64,000 nucleotides of DNA from Lineus longissimus (GCF_910592395.1 NC_088313.1:10950937-11014936); one strand, 5' to 3'. Positions 11,538-24,440 are shown, counted from the first letter of the stretch. Notes: generated by a model not told the origin, from the sequence alone. Made by a program: numbers and translations.

Positions 11538-12212
11538 GTACTACAATTCTTACATGAGTAAAAAGTAGACGTTTTAAGCAACACAATAATGTTACTCCCA
11601 ATAAAAAAACTGTCAATTCTCCTTACTACTCACAGAAGCCAAGCCATTGCTGTTAAGTTATGCAGGGGCTTAATCAATTACTTGCACTCCCTGTGGGGTG
11701 AATAACATTACCTTTTGAACGGCTGGCTGTAGGGGGATGATTGGAACAGCCGGTATACCTGCTGACCTGTTGAACCGAGGTTAATGTTATTTTCAATCCA
11801 CGATTGCAGGTCACCTGATTTTCGAGATTTTCGCGGGAAATGAAATTGTAAACAAACGCATGTGTGCAGTTCAAATGTAAACAAAAATGTATTTTTGGTA
11901 CTTTTGGTTGCTGGACTTGGGTTTTCCCGTAGTTAGGAGCTGGATCAAATTGGTGGTCTATTGTGCTGTTTTAGTCAGAGGTAGCCCTTGATTATGAAGG
12001 GATTTTCAAATTAAGGTGACCATGGTCTTTTATGTGCTCAGCTCACCACAGCTTTCAATACTTGATGTATCTGATGAGGCGCGCGGAACCTGACATGGCC
12101 TTACCAAGGAGCTGCTCATGGTGCTGAACTTCTAGCTTGCCTGTCGACTAAGTGCCTTTTTGGCCGAGACATTGCTACATGTAGGAGGAGCACGCATTTT
12201 AAAGTTATAGTA
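11538..12212. repeat. Duplicated segment, copy 1 (partner 20036-21039)
   Basis: From 'GTACTac(a/g)attcttacatgag' through 'cactccctgtggggtgaataac' to 'gcacgcattttaaagttatagtag' this is collinear with 20036-21039. Relative to that copy, about 330 bp is missing at about 11605. Homology starts at the hAT target site and stops exactly where the BEL/Pao fragment begins (12213). In the other copy the segment lies inside a family-2 repeat, so it is probably part of that family. Non-coding. Confidence 0.75.
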
Positions 12213-14970
12213 GCGAGCCTAGTGATGTTGAAGATAGCTGAGCGCCACAAGACGTCTCATCCGGAGGCTGCCCAGGTCCTAGAAGAAGATCGATACGTGG
12301 ACGACCCGATACATTCCTGTGGAAAGACAGACGTTGCCCGAGGCAAGATGAGTGATCTTGATGAAATCCTAGCGACAGGGAGCTTCAGAGTCAAGGGGTG
12401 ATATGAATAAAGACTAGCAAATGCTTTTATCGAAATCTCCATGTACATTTACACTAGGCCTTCCTGTACAAAACCGGAGTAAAAGCATTTGCTAGTCTTT
12501 ATTCATATCACCCAAGGAGTGGTACATTTCTCGTGGTATCGGTAAACCTGAAGGTCAGCCAGCTAGTGTGCATAGTGGTGAGTCTATTAGTCTTGGAGGT
12601 AGCGGTAAAGATAGCGTCAAGACCCTTGGGGTCTCTTGGGATCATAGCACTGATTTTATTCATTTCAAGGTGAAGGATCCACCTGAATCGTCTTTGACTA
12701 AGAGGTCTGTATTGTCTCATCTGTCAACTCTCTTTGATCCACTTGGTCTTGCTACCCCAGTCACAATCACTGCCAAAATTGCCATGCAGGACATTTGGAG
12801 ACTCAAGGACTTTGGTTGGGACACTGGTCTGCCCCTCGACCAGATTCAGCGATGGAATGAGATTTTCAAACAACTTGAGACAGTGTCTGTCCCTAGGTCA
12901 GTTAAACCAGACGACGCATTTGGAATTCCCCAACTTCATGTTTTCGGGGATGCTAGCATTCATGCATATGGGGCTGTTGCCTACATGCTGTGGCCAACAG
13001 CTGATGGTATTAGCGTCCGCCTGTTCTCGTCTAAGGCTCGGGTGGCCCCACTCCACCAAACCACAATTCCGCGCCTTGAGCTGATGGCAGCTCTCATTGC
13101 CTCACGTCTGGCTAAGACTATTCATTCTGAGCTGCGTACCAAGCCTGAGGTCCACTTGTGGTCTGATTCTGAGATTGTCCTCCACTGGGTCAAGTCTGAC
13201 TCTCTCCTTGAAGCAATTTGTTGGGGTAAGAGTTGCTGAAATTCAGGCAACCTGGGATCCCTCAGTTTGGAAGTTTGTCCTAACAGCCCAGAATCCTGCG
13301 GATGATCTCACCAGGGGATTGACACCAGAAGAGATGGCCGGTCGTTGGATTGAGGGGCCAGAGTTTCTGAGGAAAGGAGAGACACATTGGCCAGCTCAGC
13401 CGTCGAAGATTGCTGAAAGGGATTGTGAGAAGAGACCGGAAAGACAACCCCCCAAGATATCTGCATCAGCTGTGAAGATTGTTCCACCAATCAAGTGTGA
13501 AGACTATTCAAGTTGGCCTAGACTCATCAATGTGACAGCATTGTGCCTCCGCTTCATTGGTAATCTGAGGGCCAGGGCAAGAAAGGAGGATATGAAGACC
13601 GGAGAGCTTGAACCAGGAGAACGAGAAAGAGCTGAAAGGTACTGGGTTTCTACTGCTCAGAGAGGGCTCATTGATTGGGAAACTCGTTGCAAGGATCTGG
13701 CTCCCTTTGAGGACAATCAGGGTTTGCTCAGGGTAGGAGGTCGTCTTCGCAAGTCTCCGCTGTCCTATGATGAAAATCATCCTTTTCTCCTCCCAGCATC
13801 TTGCCACATTTCCAGATTGTTGATGAGAAATGTCCACTGGAAAAATGGACATTGCGGGTCTGAAAGTACTCTCTGCCATGGCCGGAGAAAGTACTGGTTT
13901 CTGAGAGGTCGGAATTTGGCACGTCAGATTGTTAGAGATTGTGTTGTGTGTTGGAAATTGCGCAAGTCTCCACTGGTCACTTGGATGGCTGACCTACCCA
14001 GTGAGCGTCTTGCATTGTTTGCTCCAGTCTACAGTACTACAGGCCTTGATCTGTTTGGTCCATTCTTCCTCAAATGTGGTAGAAATCAGAGCACAAAGGC
14101 TTGGGGAGCCATCTTCACCTGTGGTACTGTAAGGGCAGTACATCTTGCGATTGTGGAAAATTTGTCCACTCGGGCATTTCTCCATGCCTTCAGGAGATTT
14201 GTCTCTCATCATGGATGGCCGTCAACTATCATCTCAGACAATGGTAGCTCCTTTATCAGCACGGAGAAGGAGCTAAGAAAACTTGTACAGGAAGGGCGAG
14301 AGCAAATTCAAAGGTTTGCCGTCCTCCACCAAGTCAAGTGGCGTTTTATAACCCCTGTAAGTCCAAACCAGGGGGGATTTTTTGAATCACTTGTAAAATT
14401 GGTCAAGAAAGGTCTCAAGTTAGTTGTTGGACAACTAACCCTCACGTGGAATGAAATGTCCACAGTATTCGCGGAGGTCCAGAATCTGGTCAACTCCAGG
14501 CCATTGGGTTATAGTTCAAATGATCCCAATGATTTACAGCCCTTAACGCCCAACCACTTTCTTCTTGGAAGAGCATCGGCTGAAACGCCACAAGGTCCAT
14601 TCAACCCAACCAAAACTCTCCACAAGAGATTTGAATTTACCCAGAGTTTGGTAATCAGTTTTGGACACGGTTTGTTCGGGAATATTTGCCCACATTGCAA
14701 AGAAGGTCTAAGTGGCTTCGGAAGGACAGAGATGTTCAGGTTGGTGACATTGTCCTTTTGGTTGATCCAAGTGCAGTGCGCGGTCAATGGGAGCTAGGTC
14801 GAATCGAAGAAGTATTCCCTGGAGACGACGGTGTCATCCGCAATGTTCGCGTCAAAGTCAAGACCGGTTTCAGGAATCGTTCAATTCAGAGATGTGTTCC
14901 TATCCTAGAGTGTGATGGTGAGGACAGTGATTTCATTGGAAGTGAGGAGGTGGTTCATGGGGACCAATAG
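12213..14970 (+). pseudogene. BEL/Pao retrotransposon pol remnant (RT end, RNase H, integrase)
   Basis: The reading begins inside reverse transcriptase, with RYVDD (about 12287-12301) and the Pao-type sequence after it. RNase H follows with FGDASIHAYGAVAYML, IPRLELMAALIASRLA and SDSEIVLHWV (12946-13190). The integrase has GGRLRKSPL, a zinc-binding His/Cys region (CVVCWKLR), the catalytic Asp in TTGLDLFGPF, Asp in ISDNGSSF and Glu in GGFFESLVKL. The C-terminal DUF5641-type module is VGDIVLLVDP..GQWELGRI. The frame is broken three times: by a 116-bp MITE at 12397, near 13200 in a TCT run, and near 14640. The 5' LTR, gag and protease are missing. Dead copy; identity of the family is clear. Confidence 0.9.
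12397..12512. mobile_element. 116-bp MITE with 33-bp perfect inverted repeats
   Basis: The termini are GGTGATATGAATAAAGAC... and its exact complement; the first 33 bases are perfectly inverted, leaving about 50 internal bases. CAAGG is duplicated on both sides (12392-12396, 12513-12517). The host codons on each side continue the BEL/Pao reverse transcriptase in register once insert and one CAAGG are discounted, so this is a genuine insertion. The 5-bp target site does not fit the commonest MITE groups (TA, TTAA, 8 bp); superfamily unknown. Confidence 0.85.
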
Positions 14971-15430
14971 ATATTGTGTTTTTGTGCCTATTGGTCTCGC
15001 CCCATATTCCATCATCCTATTCCGTCATTCCAAGTTTAGTCTATTATAGACATTTCTATTTCTATATCATAAAAAATTGATGCGTCCGCGTTATAATCAT
15101 AAGCGCGTCCTTTGGCGCCCGGAGGATGTTTTGAATATTGCGCCTATTTTCCCAGTTATTTGCCTATCGTCACCTTTGACATGTTCCGCGCGCGCGCGCT
15201 GAGACAACCCCGTGTCCGTGAGTAGCAATGACGTAACATGCGCTTCAGCCATTTCGATTTGTCAGGGAAGGTCTTCGCGGACTTCGTCCCTCTTTTTTGT
15301 CGGTTTTTTAAACTCTTTATGGTTTGAATCGGGAGGTTTCAAGATTCAGAAAACCCCATGTTATGGTGTTAAAAAGAAGATTAGAAATCGACTCCCGAAT
15401 TGTTGAGTTTTCCATCCCTGTCTCCACCAG
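14971..15430. other. Probable 3' untranslated region/LTR of the BEL/Pao copy
   Basis: Just past the last codon, GGGGACCAATAG (14958-14969) pairs with CTATTGGTCTCGCCCC (14987-15002). A purine stretch CCCGGAGGA precedes TGTTTTGAATATTGCG at about 15129, and the stretch ends ...CTCCACCA (about 15430), so TG...CA LTR ends are possible. No second LTR exists in the window to prove it. A GCGCGCGCGC run occurs near 15190. Confidence 0.35.
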
Positions 15431-16012
15431 TCAGCTCCGTTTATGATGTACGATCCCAACATGACATGGTGGAGAACCGGCTTTTCGACACGGATACGAT
15501 AATAACTTTTCTCCGATCGGGACTTTCCTCTCACACGTGCTATCTTCCGACTTTCGGATATTCCATCATTCTAGATGCCTTAGAATTACCCTCTAATGGC
15601 ACATATATTCAAGCGGAACATCATATAACGGCCTACTATCTACTGTAGAACCGATTTTCAACTTCAACAAGCCGCCAGGTTGTATAACACCAATTTCGTC
15701 CCGAACTCAGCATTTTGGAAACTGGTCGTGTCGATTTCCTGACGCCATATTGAGCGCCTTGCTCGATGGATTGTTATACGTCACAGCACCACATGATTGT
15801 GATCGCCGCCTCTGATTGGCTCTACTGTGACTAATTCCTATGCAAATCTGCACGCAAATGTGTTTCACCGCCGTGGATTCAACTTTGTGATCCCCGTTCC
15901 GAGACACTGTGAAATCGTTTTGACAGCCGTCACTATCTGTCTATCAGCTGACCCTGATGTCTACATGTACCATGATATGCCAGTCGCAAGTATTCTCCAT
16001 GACTTTGTCTGT

Positions 16013-16140
16013 TTTTTCGTGATCATCATCGAAGACGTGTGTCTCCTCGTGATCATCATCCAAGACGTGTGTCTCCTCGTGACTGTGTCTCCTCGTACTC
16101 TTCATCCAAGACTGTGTCTCCTCCGTGTTCAAGACTGTGT
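16013..16140. repeat. Degenerate minisatellite inside the gypsy remnant
   Basis: Repeats of 'cgtgatcatcatc(g/c)aagacgtgtgtctcct' (30-31 bases), then shortened 'gtgtctcctcgt' versions. It keeps frames open on both strands but encodes nothing recognisable. Confidence 0.6.
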
Positions 16141-16149
16141 GTGTTTCTT

Positions 16150-17477
16150 CATCTTCATTCAAAACTTTGCCATTTGACGGTCAACAGTTTCGCATTGCCC
16201 AACAGACGTCACCATTCTTCAAGCCTATCTTCGACTATCTTGCTCACAACATTCTCCCAGCCGACAAGAAATCTGCTAGGTCCATCATGCTTAGGTCTGA
16301 ACAGTATTTGTTGTGCAACAATATCTTGTTTCGGTTATTCTTCCCAGCAAATAGTGATGGCAATAACTGTTTTCAACTCGCTGTTCCTGAAAAGTTTATT
16401 GATCCACTCATTAGCCGATATCATGACTCCGTTACCGCCAATCACCAAGGTTGTGTACGCACATTTCTGACACTGCGCATCTCATATTACTTTCCGTCAA
16501 TGTACTAGAGGATTGTATCATATATTCAATCATGTGGCAATTGTCAGCAATTCAAAGGGAAAGTCGACAAGGACAGACCATACCATGAGCGGATTCCTGC
16601 GAGATGTTGTCCATTTGAGACAATCTCACTTGATTTCAAAACAATGGTTCCGTCCAGATCAGGTTACCGTCACTTGATGGTAGTAAGTTGTGCAGCAACT
16701 CGTTTTATTGTCTGTGTGCCCCTAAAGAATTTAGAGGCAGCGACAATAGCTGAAGTTCTCATTCAGCGTGTTCTGTGTGATTTTGGTATTCCCGAAGTCA
16801 TTATCTGTGATGCAGCGACATCATTGACCGGCAAGATCATTACTCTGTTGTGTGAAACTCTTAACATCTCTTAGAAAATCATTTCAGTCAGGAATCATGG
16901 TTCTCTTCATGTTGAGCGTCAAATTCAGTCAGCTGCCAATTTGATCAAGGTGAATCTCAGCCAATATGGACAAGATTTTGTTCGCTATTACAGTGTTGCT
17001 CAGTATTCGTTCAACTCATTCTGCTCCAGTTACCTCGGTGGTCATTGCCCATTCTACCTTGTCTTCTTGCATGAACCCACAGACATTACCGGACTAAATT
17101 TCAAACCTGTCTTGTGATTGTCACACTCGCAATCTGAGTATATTGAACATCTGAAAGACAAATTTCAGAATGTCTCTAAGCTAATGTTACAGCTGCAAGA
17201 GCATCAGCAACAAACTCAGAATCAGAAGGTTGCTCAAAAGCTTCATAAGTGTCTGGTTTATGGACAAGATCAACTGGTTTATCTGCATAAACCATCCAGC
17301 TCCTCCTTGACTGCAAATGCAAAGAAATTCACTGCGTCTTGGGTAGGTCCTTTTGTCATTCATCAGGTTCTTGATTGCACCCACTACATCTTGTCAGACT
17401 TGGAAGGTAGAATTTTGAAGGATGTTTTTAACTTTAACCGGTTAAAACCAGCATTCTTGAAAAACTGGGGATCATGA
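16150..17477 (+). pseudogene. Ty3/gypsy integrase with three in-frame stops
   Basis: One frame carries a whole integrase. The zinc-binding HHCC region is RYHDSVTANHQG ... CGNCQQFKG. The core has Asp in TISLDFKTM, Asp in IICDAATSLTGK and Glu in HVERQIQSAA. The C-terminal GPY/F-like module includes KFTASWVGPFVIHQVL and FNFNRLKPAF. Stops interrupt it at 16506 (TAG), 16872 (TAG) and 17115 (TGA), but no frameshift was needed to follow it, which suggests decay by point mutation. It lacks reverse transcriptase upstream. Confidence 0.85.
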
Positions 17478-17889
17478 GAACATCAGCAATTTGCAAAAAA
17501 GTAGTTTTATTAGTGAACAATGGAGTCATAACTTTTCAAGTCAATGCCTTGATACCTGTGCATATACAAAGCTTTGCTCGGTCATAAATGAGGATCGAAA
17601 GTACACACAAGTGTGCTCCAACTACTGAATAAAAATATCATAATTACTTCATTAAAAATAAATGGCCAATTTTTAATGGTAATTTGAGTACGTAGCATCT
17701 TAAATTTTATTACTTAAACTATCAAGCGCGGTATCCCTGTTTCCGATTATTTGTATAAACGCTTTGGAAGTTTGAATGCCTCAGTGGTCGGAATGTATAA
17801 ACACTTCCAAAGATTTTGAAACAACTTGTTCTTGCTTTAAGTCTAAACTATTTCTGTCTTAATCAAGTCCGTAATTTGAACAAGGGGGA

Positions 17890-18181
17890 TGTTATGTATA
17901 GTTTAGACCCCTCCATGAGGAACCTCAGCATTAGGACCCTCCGTCACGTGACCACGTGGAAGGATGCTGGTCAAGGTATAAACTGGGTCAAGCCGTCAGA
18001 AGTGCGCGGACCTCCGTCTGTATAGGCCACGCTTGAGTTTCCCTTGAGTTTCTGAGTTATCTTGCTGGTCATCCAACCTTTGCCGTGAAGTGCACCGCTG
18101 TTAGGATTCTTGTGGTGAATAAACTATATAAAAGAATGTGATTCGTCAGCTCCATTTATGATGTACGATCCCAACATGACA
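17890..18181 (+). repeat. 3' LTR of the gypsy remnant
   Basis: Begins TGTTATG right after the polypurine tract and ends CATGACA. Contains CACGTGACCACGTGG (two E-box-like CACGTG sites), TATAAA-like sequence and AATAAA (about 18118) near the end. Its last 36 bases match 15431-15466 with one difference. Length 292 bp. Confidence 0.75.
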
Positions 18182-18185
18182 AGAT

Positions 18186-18282
18186 GTATATACTCTACAT
18201 GTACAATGGTTCTTAACCAGGATGAATTCCAAATCACCAAATATCTATACGGTGAGCACAATAGCCCCTGGCTGTTTCATTT
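18186..18282 (+). repeat. Family-1b 3' end fragment
   Basis: 'Ttaaccaggatgaat...tatacggtgagcacaatagcccctggctgtttcattt' matches the end of the element at 3310-4508. The hairpin is AATAGCC-CCT-GGCTGTT: relative to AATGGCC/GGCC(A/G)TT both stem positions changed together, keeping the pair. Confidence 0.65.
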
Positions 18283-19285
18283 CACTAACATAATGTAAGG
18301 CGACGATTTTGCGAAGATTTTTGATGGTTCGGAAAATGCTTGGTTTCTGTTTTTTCCGGCAAACCACTGCTCAAAGCCGCGTCACACAGATTAAGAATAG
18401 CCTTAGCTTATTTGTCGAACCAAATACTGGTATAGAAAGAATGTGTCTAATTTTTACTGGTTCTTGTATGGCGGGGTTGATGACCCCGTCCTCGCTTCTT
18501 CGTTAAAAAAGAAGATGACAGATACGGTTGTCCAACTAGAAAAATCTATATATCCTTATAAATATAATGAAGATTATCCTTGCAAAAACTGTATTGGTCT
18601 GTTATCGAAGACTTATTTTCGGGAAAGTTTTATGAAACATGACAAAACCGCTGCTGTAACTCTTGGCTGAACAGTGCAGTTGCGCAACGTTAACTAATTG
18701 ATCGAAACAAGTTTATTTCGGGCTCAAAGAAATCATTGCAATGAAATATATGCTTGTTCAACTGTCGAAGTGACTCGATACGCGCTGAATTAGTTGATTT
18801 ATCATTTATCAATACATCATTCATACGAATAGATAAACTCTGTGACTATATATTTTGTAGACTTGCTTGCTATGTACTGTACCTACACACAGTCACAGTA
18901 ATAGTGTGTATACATGATGAGCAAAATACCTTGAGGGTATTTAAATGTCTCACTTTTTAGCTAGCATAGCTTATGGTTTGTACTGAAGCTGGCCAAAAGG
19001 AGTTCCAGCCAAAAATTTGCATGTTCATCAGAATTTGCTGTAGCTGGGCCAGGTAATGTGCCATGATATCAATATTTTGAACTCTTCTAGGTATTCACAG
19101 CAGAAAGACTAAACACCCATAATCGCTACTATAATGGACGTAGAGCTGAAATAGTTTGTCACACATCTCCTCCGTCAGTTCAGATCGGATGGCCTCGAAA
19201 CTTTTCCTGAAAGTCGTGGTTGATATGGAGATGGTCCTCGCCGGGTTAAGTGGGTAAATTTTGCAGCGATCTCGGAGAAATAGCA
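18283..19285. other. Non-coding stretch
   Basis: 18985-19110 ('gctgtagctgggccag', 'tattcacagcagaaagactaaac') is a diverged copy of 25560-25705. A 75-codon open frame at 18443-18670 resembles nothing I know. Otherwise nothing. Confidence 0.4.
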
Positions 19286-21931
19286 TTTTTAGCTCAGCTG
19301 ACAAAGTCAGCGAAGCTGGTCATATTACTAAGGGAATGGTGTCTGTCCTTCCTACCATCCTTCCTTCCATGTCAATTTTGGGCATTTTGTAACCGTAAGA
19401 CCTAGGCACTTTGTTGGCACTGCTAAATTAGGAGTAGCCCAAGGGGAACTCAGAAACCAAAAATCAGCGCGATCCGACCTACATTCGGCGAATGAGGTCA
19501 TCGGGAAGTTTAAACTTTTTTCCTTTATACCTCGGTCCACAGAGGAAATATTGTTTTCAAATCTGGCCGAATATTTTTAAATAATTTTTCATTTTGACTT
19601 GTAATGGAATTAGTTTAGTTTTCACCGCCAGTTGGCGCTACAGGCACATTTGACAGATTTTTTGACGATTTAAAAGCCCGGGTTATGACGTATAGTTGCG
19701 CAGTTGTATTCTGCGCATTGAATTGGCCAAGGAACCAGGCTATATTTCAGCATACCCACTGTGACCAGTCTAAAGATGGATGATTGATTTTGCAACAAGT
19801 AACCAATTTTCTGCTAAAAAGTAGTAAAGTAGGCGATATTATCACTAGTTCCTTTCAGTGGGTAGTCATAAGGTCTTAAGGGAATACTTTCAGAAATTAG
19901 TTCTTGAAAATTTGGCCACAATTCTGTGAAAACGATATGGGAAGTGCACGCTCTGTTTGTGATGTATTTTGAAGTGGAGAATTCCCACAGTATGTGCAGT
20001 GAATCGGCATGATTCTGTTTGCATATTAGTTTTTAGTACTACGATTCTTACATGAGTAAAAAGTAGACGTTTTAAGCAACACAATAATGTTACTCCCATA
20101 AAAATTGATTGCAAATTGACGGAGCTACGGCATTCTGTTCGGCAATTGGCAGCGCTGATAAAATACATTGCATGCTAATACATGCCAAATGGCACACTTT
20201 AAAAAGCGCTCATTGGACAACGTAGGGAATCACCAGTAATGACGTCATCGCTGATCAAAATCTTCTATATAATAATATCAGAAGGGGGACGAATAAAGTC
20301 ACACTTAGAGGCGTTGGATCGCCTTGAAATTTTGCATGAATGGTGGTGACACCTTACCCTGATGCAACGTCTTGGTTTTATTCAAAAATTTACTTCAGCG
20401 GAGCAGTAATGAGGGATTTTTAATCGGACACTGTCAATTCTCCTTACCACTCACAGAAGCCAAGCCATTGCTGTTAAGTTATGCTGGGGCTTAATCAATT
20501 ACCTGCACTCCCTGTGGGGTGAATAACATTACCTTTTGAACAGCTGGCTATAGGGGGATGATTGGAACAGCCGGTATACCTGCTGACCTGCTGAACCCAG
20601 GTTGATGTTATTTTCAATCCACGATTGCAGGTGACCTGATTTTCAAATATTTCGCAGGAAATGAAATTGTAAACAAACGCATGTGTGCAGTTCAAATGTA
20701 AACAAAAATGTATTTTTGGTATTTTTGGTTGCTGGACTTGGGTTTTCCCGCAGTTAGGAGCTGGGGTCAAATTGGTGGTCTATTGTTTATGGGTGCTGTT
20801 TTAGTCAGAGGTAGCTCTTGATTATGAAGGGATTTTCAAATTCAGGTGACCATAGTCTTTTTATATGCTCACCACGGCTTTCAATACTTGATGTATCTGA
20901 AGAGGCGTGCGGAACCTGACATGGCCTTACCAAGGAGCTGCTCACGGTGCTGAACTTCTAGCTTGCCTGTCGACTAAGTGCCTTTTTGGCCGAGACATTG
21001 CTACATGTAGGAGGAGCACGCATTTTAAAGTTATAGTAGTGATAGTACAGTTGGTTCGAGCCATTTGGAAGCCGACGTGTGAAGGCCTATCTGGGTTCTC
21101 CTTCTTCTCCGTATAAAAAGGGGCATATTGCTGACTAAGGAACAAGGCATATTGACATTGCCTCATCATCTCTATCGGACCAATTGATATACTTTTATAT
21201 GCACGCATACATCATGCCATTGCAGGGTCCGAGTCTGTGGAAAATTGGTTTGATTAATTTGTCTCTTTGATATTGCTCCTTTATTGCATTAGATTTTCAT
21301 CGCAATTCAATCTATTCAAGATATAGCCAATTTGAACCTGTCTGCGCCAAGGATAGATTGGTTCCCGATTGACTCACTAGGGATACGCAGTAGAGCACAA
21401 TGTCATGAAAAACGACCCTTTGTATTGTAAATTCCAATCACCTGCAGGAAAGGTCAATTTCTCTCAATAAAATTAATTTTGTTGACTCCTGTAATCTCTA
21501 CCTTATTAAAAAAAAAAACAGTGGTGTTCGTCCCAAACTGGTCATTTCTATTTATTTTGAACTCTGTTAAATCAGGATACCTCTCAATTACAGAAAGCAT
21601 TTTGTATCCTTGTGCTGTACAACCCAGCCTGGACATACCACCGTTGTCCATGGAGAAGTCTCATCCTCTCTGACACTTCTTTTCTGTAAAGCTACCGTAA
21701 CAACATACTGAACTAGGGATATCTTCCGTTGCCTCCTGTAATATTTACATACCATGGCTGATTAGTTCAATCATATTTCATCCAGCTGGCAGCTCTGCAT
21801 TGGAAATTTTAGTGGTATAACGTGTTCTCTTGACCTTCAAACAGTAGTATAAAGCCGATATTTACTACTTTACACCCTCCGTCCTATGTTATTAGGTCAT
21901 CCAGCTGAGCGCCAGGCCCTTGGGCCTCTTG
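19286..21931 (+). mobile_element. Helentron-like repeat, family 2, complete copy
   Basis: Starts TTTTTAGCTCAGCTGAC + CCATCC/CCTTCC microsatellite. It ends CCAGCTGAGCGCC and a perfect hairpin AGGCCC-TT-GGGCCT (21914-21927), then CTTG. GCTCAGCTG at the start and CAGCTGAGC at the end are exact inverted complements. It contains the second copy of the duplicated segment (20036-21039). No protein-coding frame recognised. Confidence 0.6.
20036..21039. repeat. Duplicated segment, copy 2
   Basis: Partner of 11538-12212 (see there). At 20036-20040 it carries a single GTACT where the partner has the 3.06-kb hAT-like insertion. To the left of GTACT the two copies are not clearly homologous. Contains an extra 330 bp (20100-20430). 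Confidence 0.7.
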
Positions 21932-24440
21932 TTTGTTCTTTCTATATGTGGGCATACTCATGATCATGAGGGGCCTTTTCAGTAGGTCTGATTTGCATAT
22001 GGGGCCATCTATTAAATCGAAAGTGTGGGATTATACAAAAATAAGCCGGGAAAGTATTGAGGCCACTATATGTTTAAAGCATTCATCCATTTCCGCAATT
22101 TCCCCCCTTTATTTTGGTCGTACTCTTTCACCTTACGTTGTTAATCGCTCTTAATTTTTCTATTACCGTATGGGAATTCATCACGTGATACACGTCACAT
22201 AATAACAAAACCGCCTCACCCGACCCAAGCACTGGGCGGAAAGTAGCGCACAGCTCCCTATATGAATACCCGGGGCAAATATAAAATATAATATTAGGTA
22301 TAGGCAGCCGCCAAGACAAAGCTGGGGAAAGTGTGAATCTGCACTAATTAGTAGAAACAATGGTCATCTTTCCATGATCATCACTGAATAAATATTTTCT
22401 CAATTGTGAAATAAATTATACCTGTGCAATCGTCTTTTCTTTCTCTTGTTCATTGATACCCCATTTATATATTTATTCCATGTGAAACAGCAAAAAAAGC
22501 CATTTGAAAATGACCCGTTTCAGCCGGATAGGCCTTGTGCAGGCCTAAATCCGCATCAGATTTGACGCCGGTTTGGCACTGATTCTAAAATTTCGTAAAG
22601 CGCTAGCTTGGAATATCTCTATATAAAATGTATTGGCTACCATATTCTAGCATGTCTGACGAGCTTTCACCACATACCACATTGTCCGGGGGTTGGATAT
22701 GAAGAAAGTTGAAAAATTAAATATTTTATAAAACCTCGAAATTCAACAGCAAAAGAAGCATAGACCCCATTAAAATAATAAAGGAGAACTAGGTATCAAA
22801 ATGTTCATTATGATCCCTAGATTTGGTATTTATTCAGTTATTCCCGGCGCCTTTGATTCCAAGGTAGCGCCGGACCATTGAAACTGGGGTACACTGCGAG
22901 ACTGTGGTCAAAATGGCGTCGAGTGAACCGGGAGATCGCTAATCGCTGGTTTCAATTTTTTCACGGCCAAATTCAAGCATTCTGGAAACATAGTCTGCTA
23001 GATATATGAATAAGTATTCAACACAGCAAGGATTCTGAGTTATATATCGCTAGGATGACTTTAGACAACCTCTTTAAACAGCAGTGTTCGTTTGCGACTG
23101 GTGACATACTTCTCTGGTTACGTTTTGTATACGTTTTGAGTTTGGTCACGTGACGAAATAAACTTGCCTGATAGGTGGAAAGGCTCACAGACATGTAAAC
23201 ATTAGCACGTGGCTTTGTTGATGGATTTCTTTTCATGCTTTGAAGTGATTTTAGTAGTGTTTCTGAGATGGATTTCTTAATTGAATACAATAAAGACAGC
23301 ATGGATTTTGAAATAATTTATTTCGGTTCTCATATACACAAAGTGATGGCCTATTGTTACCAATATTTTGGCCATTACATTACAACGCACTTGTCCAGAC
23401 CCCTAGACTAGTAGACTTCTGGAGCCGTATTTTTTCTCCTTAATTACCTGGGTGCCGCCGAAGATTTCTTCTACTGTATTTGGTTTAGCAATACCTCTGC
23501 TGAATTTGATGTCTGTGGTCATGGGCTAAAGTGTTATTTTTTGGGGGGGGGGGGGGGCGTGCACCCCAAAAGTGATATTTTGAAGATGAAATTGTTAATA
23601 ACTCCTTTCCTAGTCCAGATAGGGCAAAATGGACTACTCTAGTGGATTCAGCAGCCCATTTTACCTTAAGATAGAAATTTTCAGCCTATTTGAATGAAAA
23701 TTAAAAATTTTCATTTTTTGTCATTTTTCGGCGTTTTGCTCCCACGGTGCAAAATAGTGGCTGGGGACCATTTTTGGGTCCAATATCTTTCTTTAGGGCC
23801 TTTTCTAGGCTGTCAAAAAAATGGGGCTACTGTGGGGGCCAATGTCAGTTTATATGTGGAAGGAAAAGCCTGTAACACACATAGAAGTTATTCTATGGGG
23901 GGTTCTAAATGGCTCCAGAGCAAAGTTGGTCTTCGGCAGCAATGGCCGAGGCTAAGTAAATTGCGTTCTAAAAAGGTCAATAATTTCAAAATTAGTGAAG
24001 TCACAGGCGTTTCCTTGCATTTATCCATACTAGGCAGTAGGTACGCCATGTTAAAGAAGATTCAGTGGTGTAGAAAGCTTAGTTTTTGATATATGGGGGG
24101 TCAAAAACCACTTTTTTGCTGTTTCTGAGGAGGGGGGGTACCCAAAATCCTGTAACCGGCCATATTTCAGAAACTACTTGAGATAATCAGTTGAAATTTT
24201 CAGGGTGTTTTTATCTTGGTAAAAGAAAATATTTGATACCAAAATCATGTGTTTTTATTCAATTTGAAAATTTGCTTGCCTATACCTAATAATATAAAAT
24301 CCCGATCAATATTTCTTTAGTGCAATAAAAACAGGCTAACCACTGCAGATTAAGTAAGTAAGTGTTCCGGAACGAGTGGAGTCCGTGCGGAGGGTGTCGA
24401 AAAAACCCTAGGCGAACTACTTCCTCCGTCTGGTGCTGCC
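21932..24440. other. Non-coding stretch, nothing recognised
   Basis: AT-rich with scattered short frames. A run of 15 G lies at 23543-23557. No exon, RNA or element terminus that I can support. Confidence 0.4.

Larger units (their letters stand above)
15431..18181 (+). mobile_element. Ty3/gypsy-like retrotransposon remnant
   Basis: The boundaries are a 36-bp stub of the 5' LTR (15431-15466), whose end CCCAACATGACA matches the 3' LTR end, and a complete 3' LTR (17890-18181). The primer-binding site TGGTGGAGAACC follows the stub directly (15467). A purine tract AACAAGGGGGA precedes the 3' LTR. Only the integrase part of pol is left; gag, protease, reverse transcriptase and RNase H are gone. 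The element lies between the BEL/Pao remnant and a family-1b repeat end. Confidence 0.8.

Noticed and set aside
23543-23557. G-run as a regulatory quadruplex
   Set aside because: A single homopolymer run; similar runs at 32694 and 52745 look like slippage tracts, with no context for a function.
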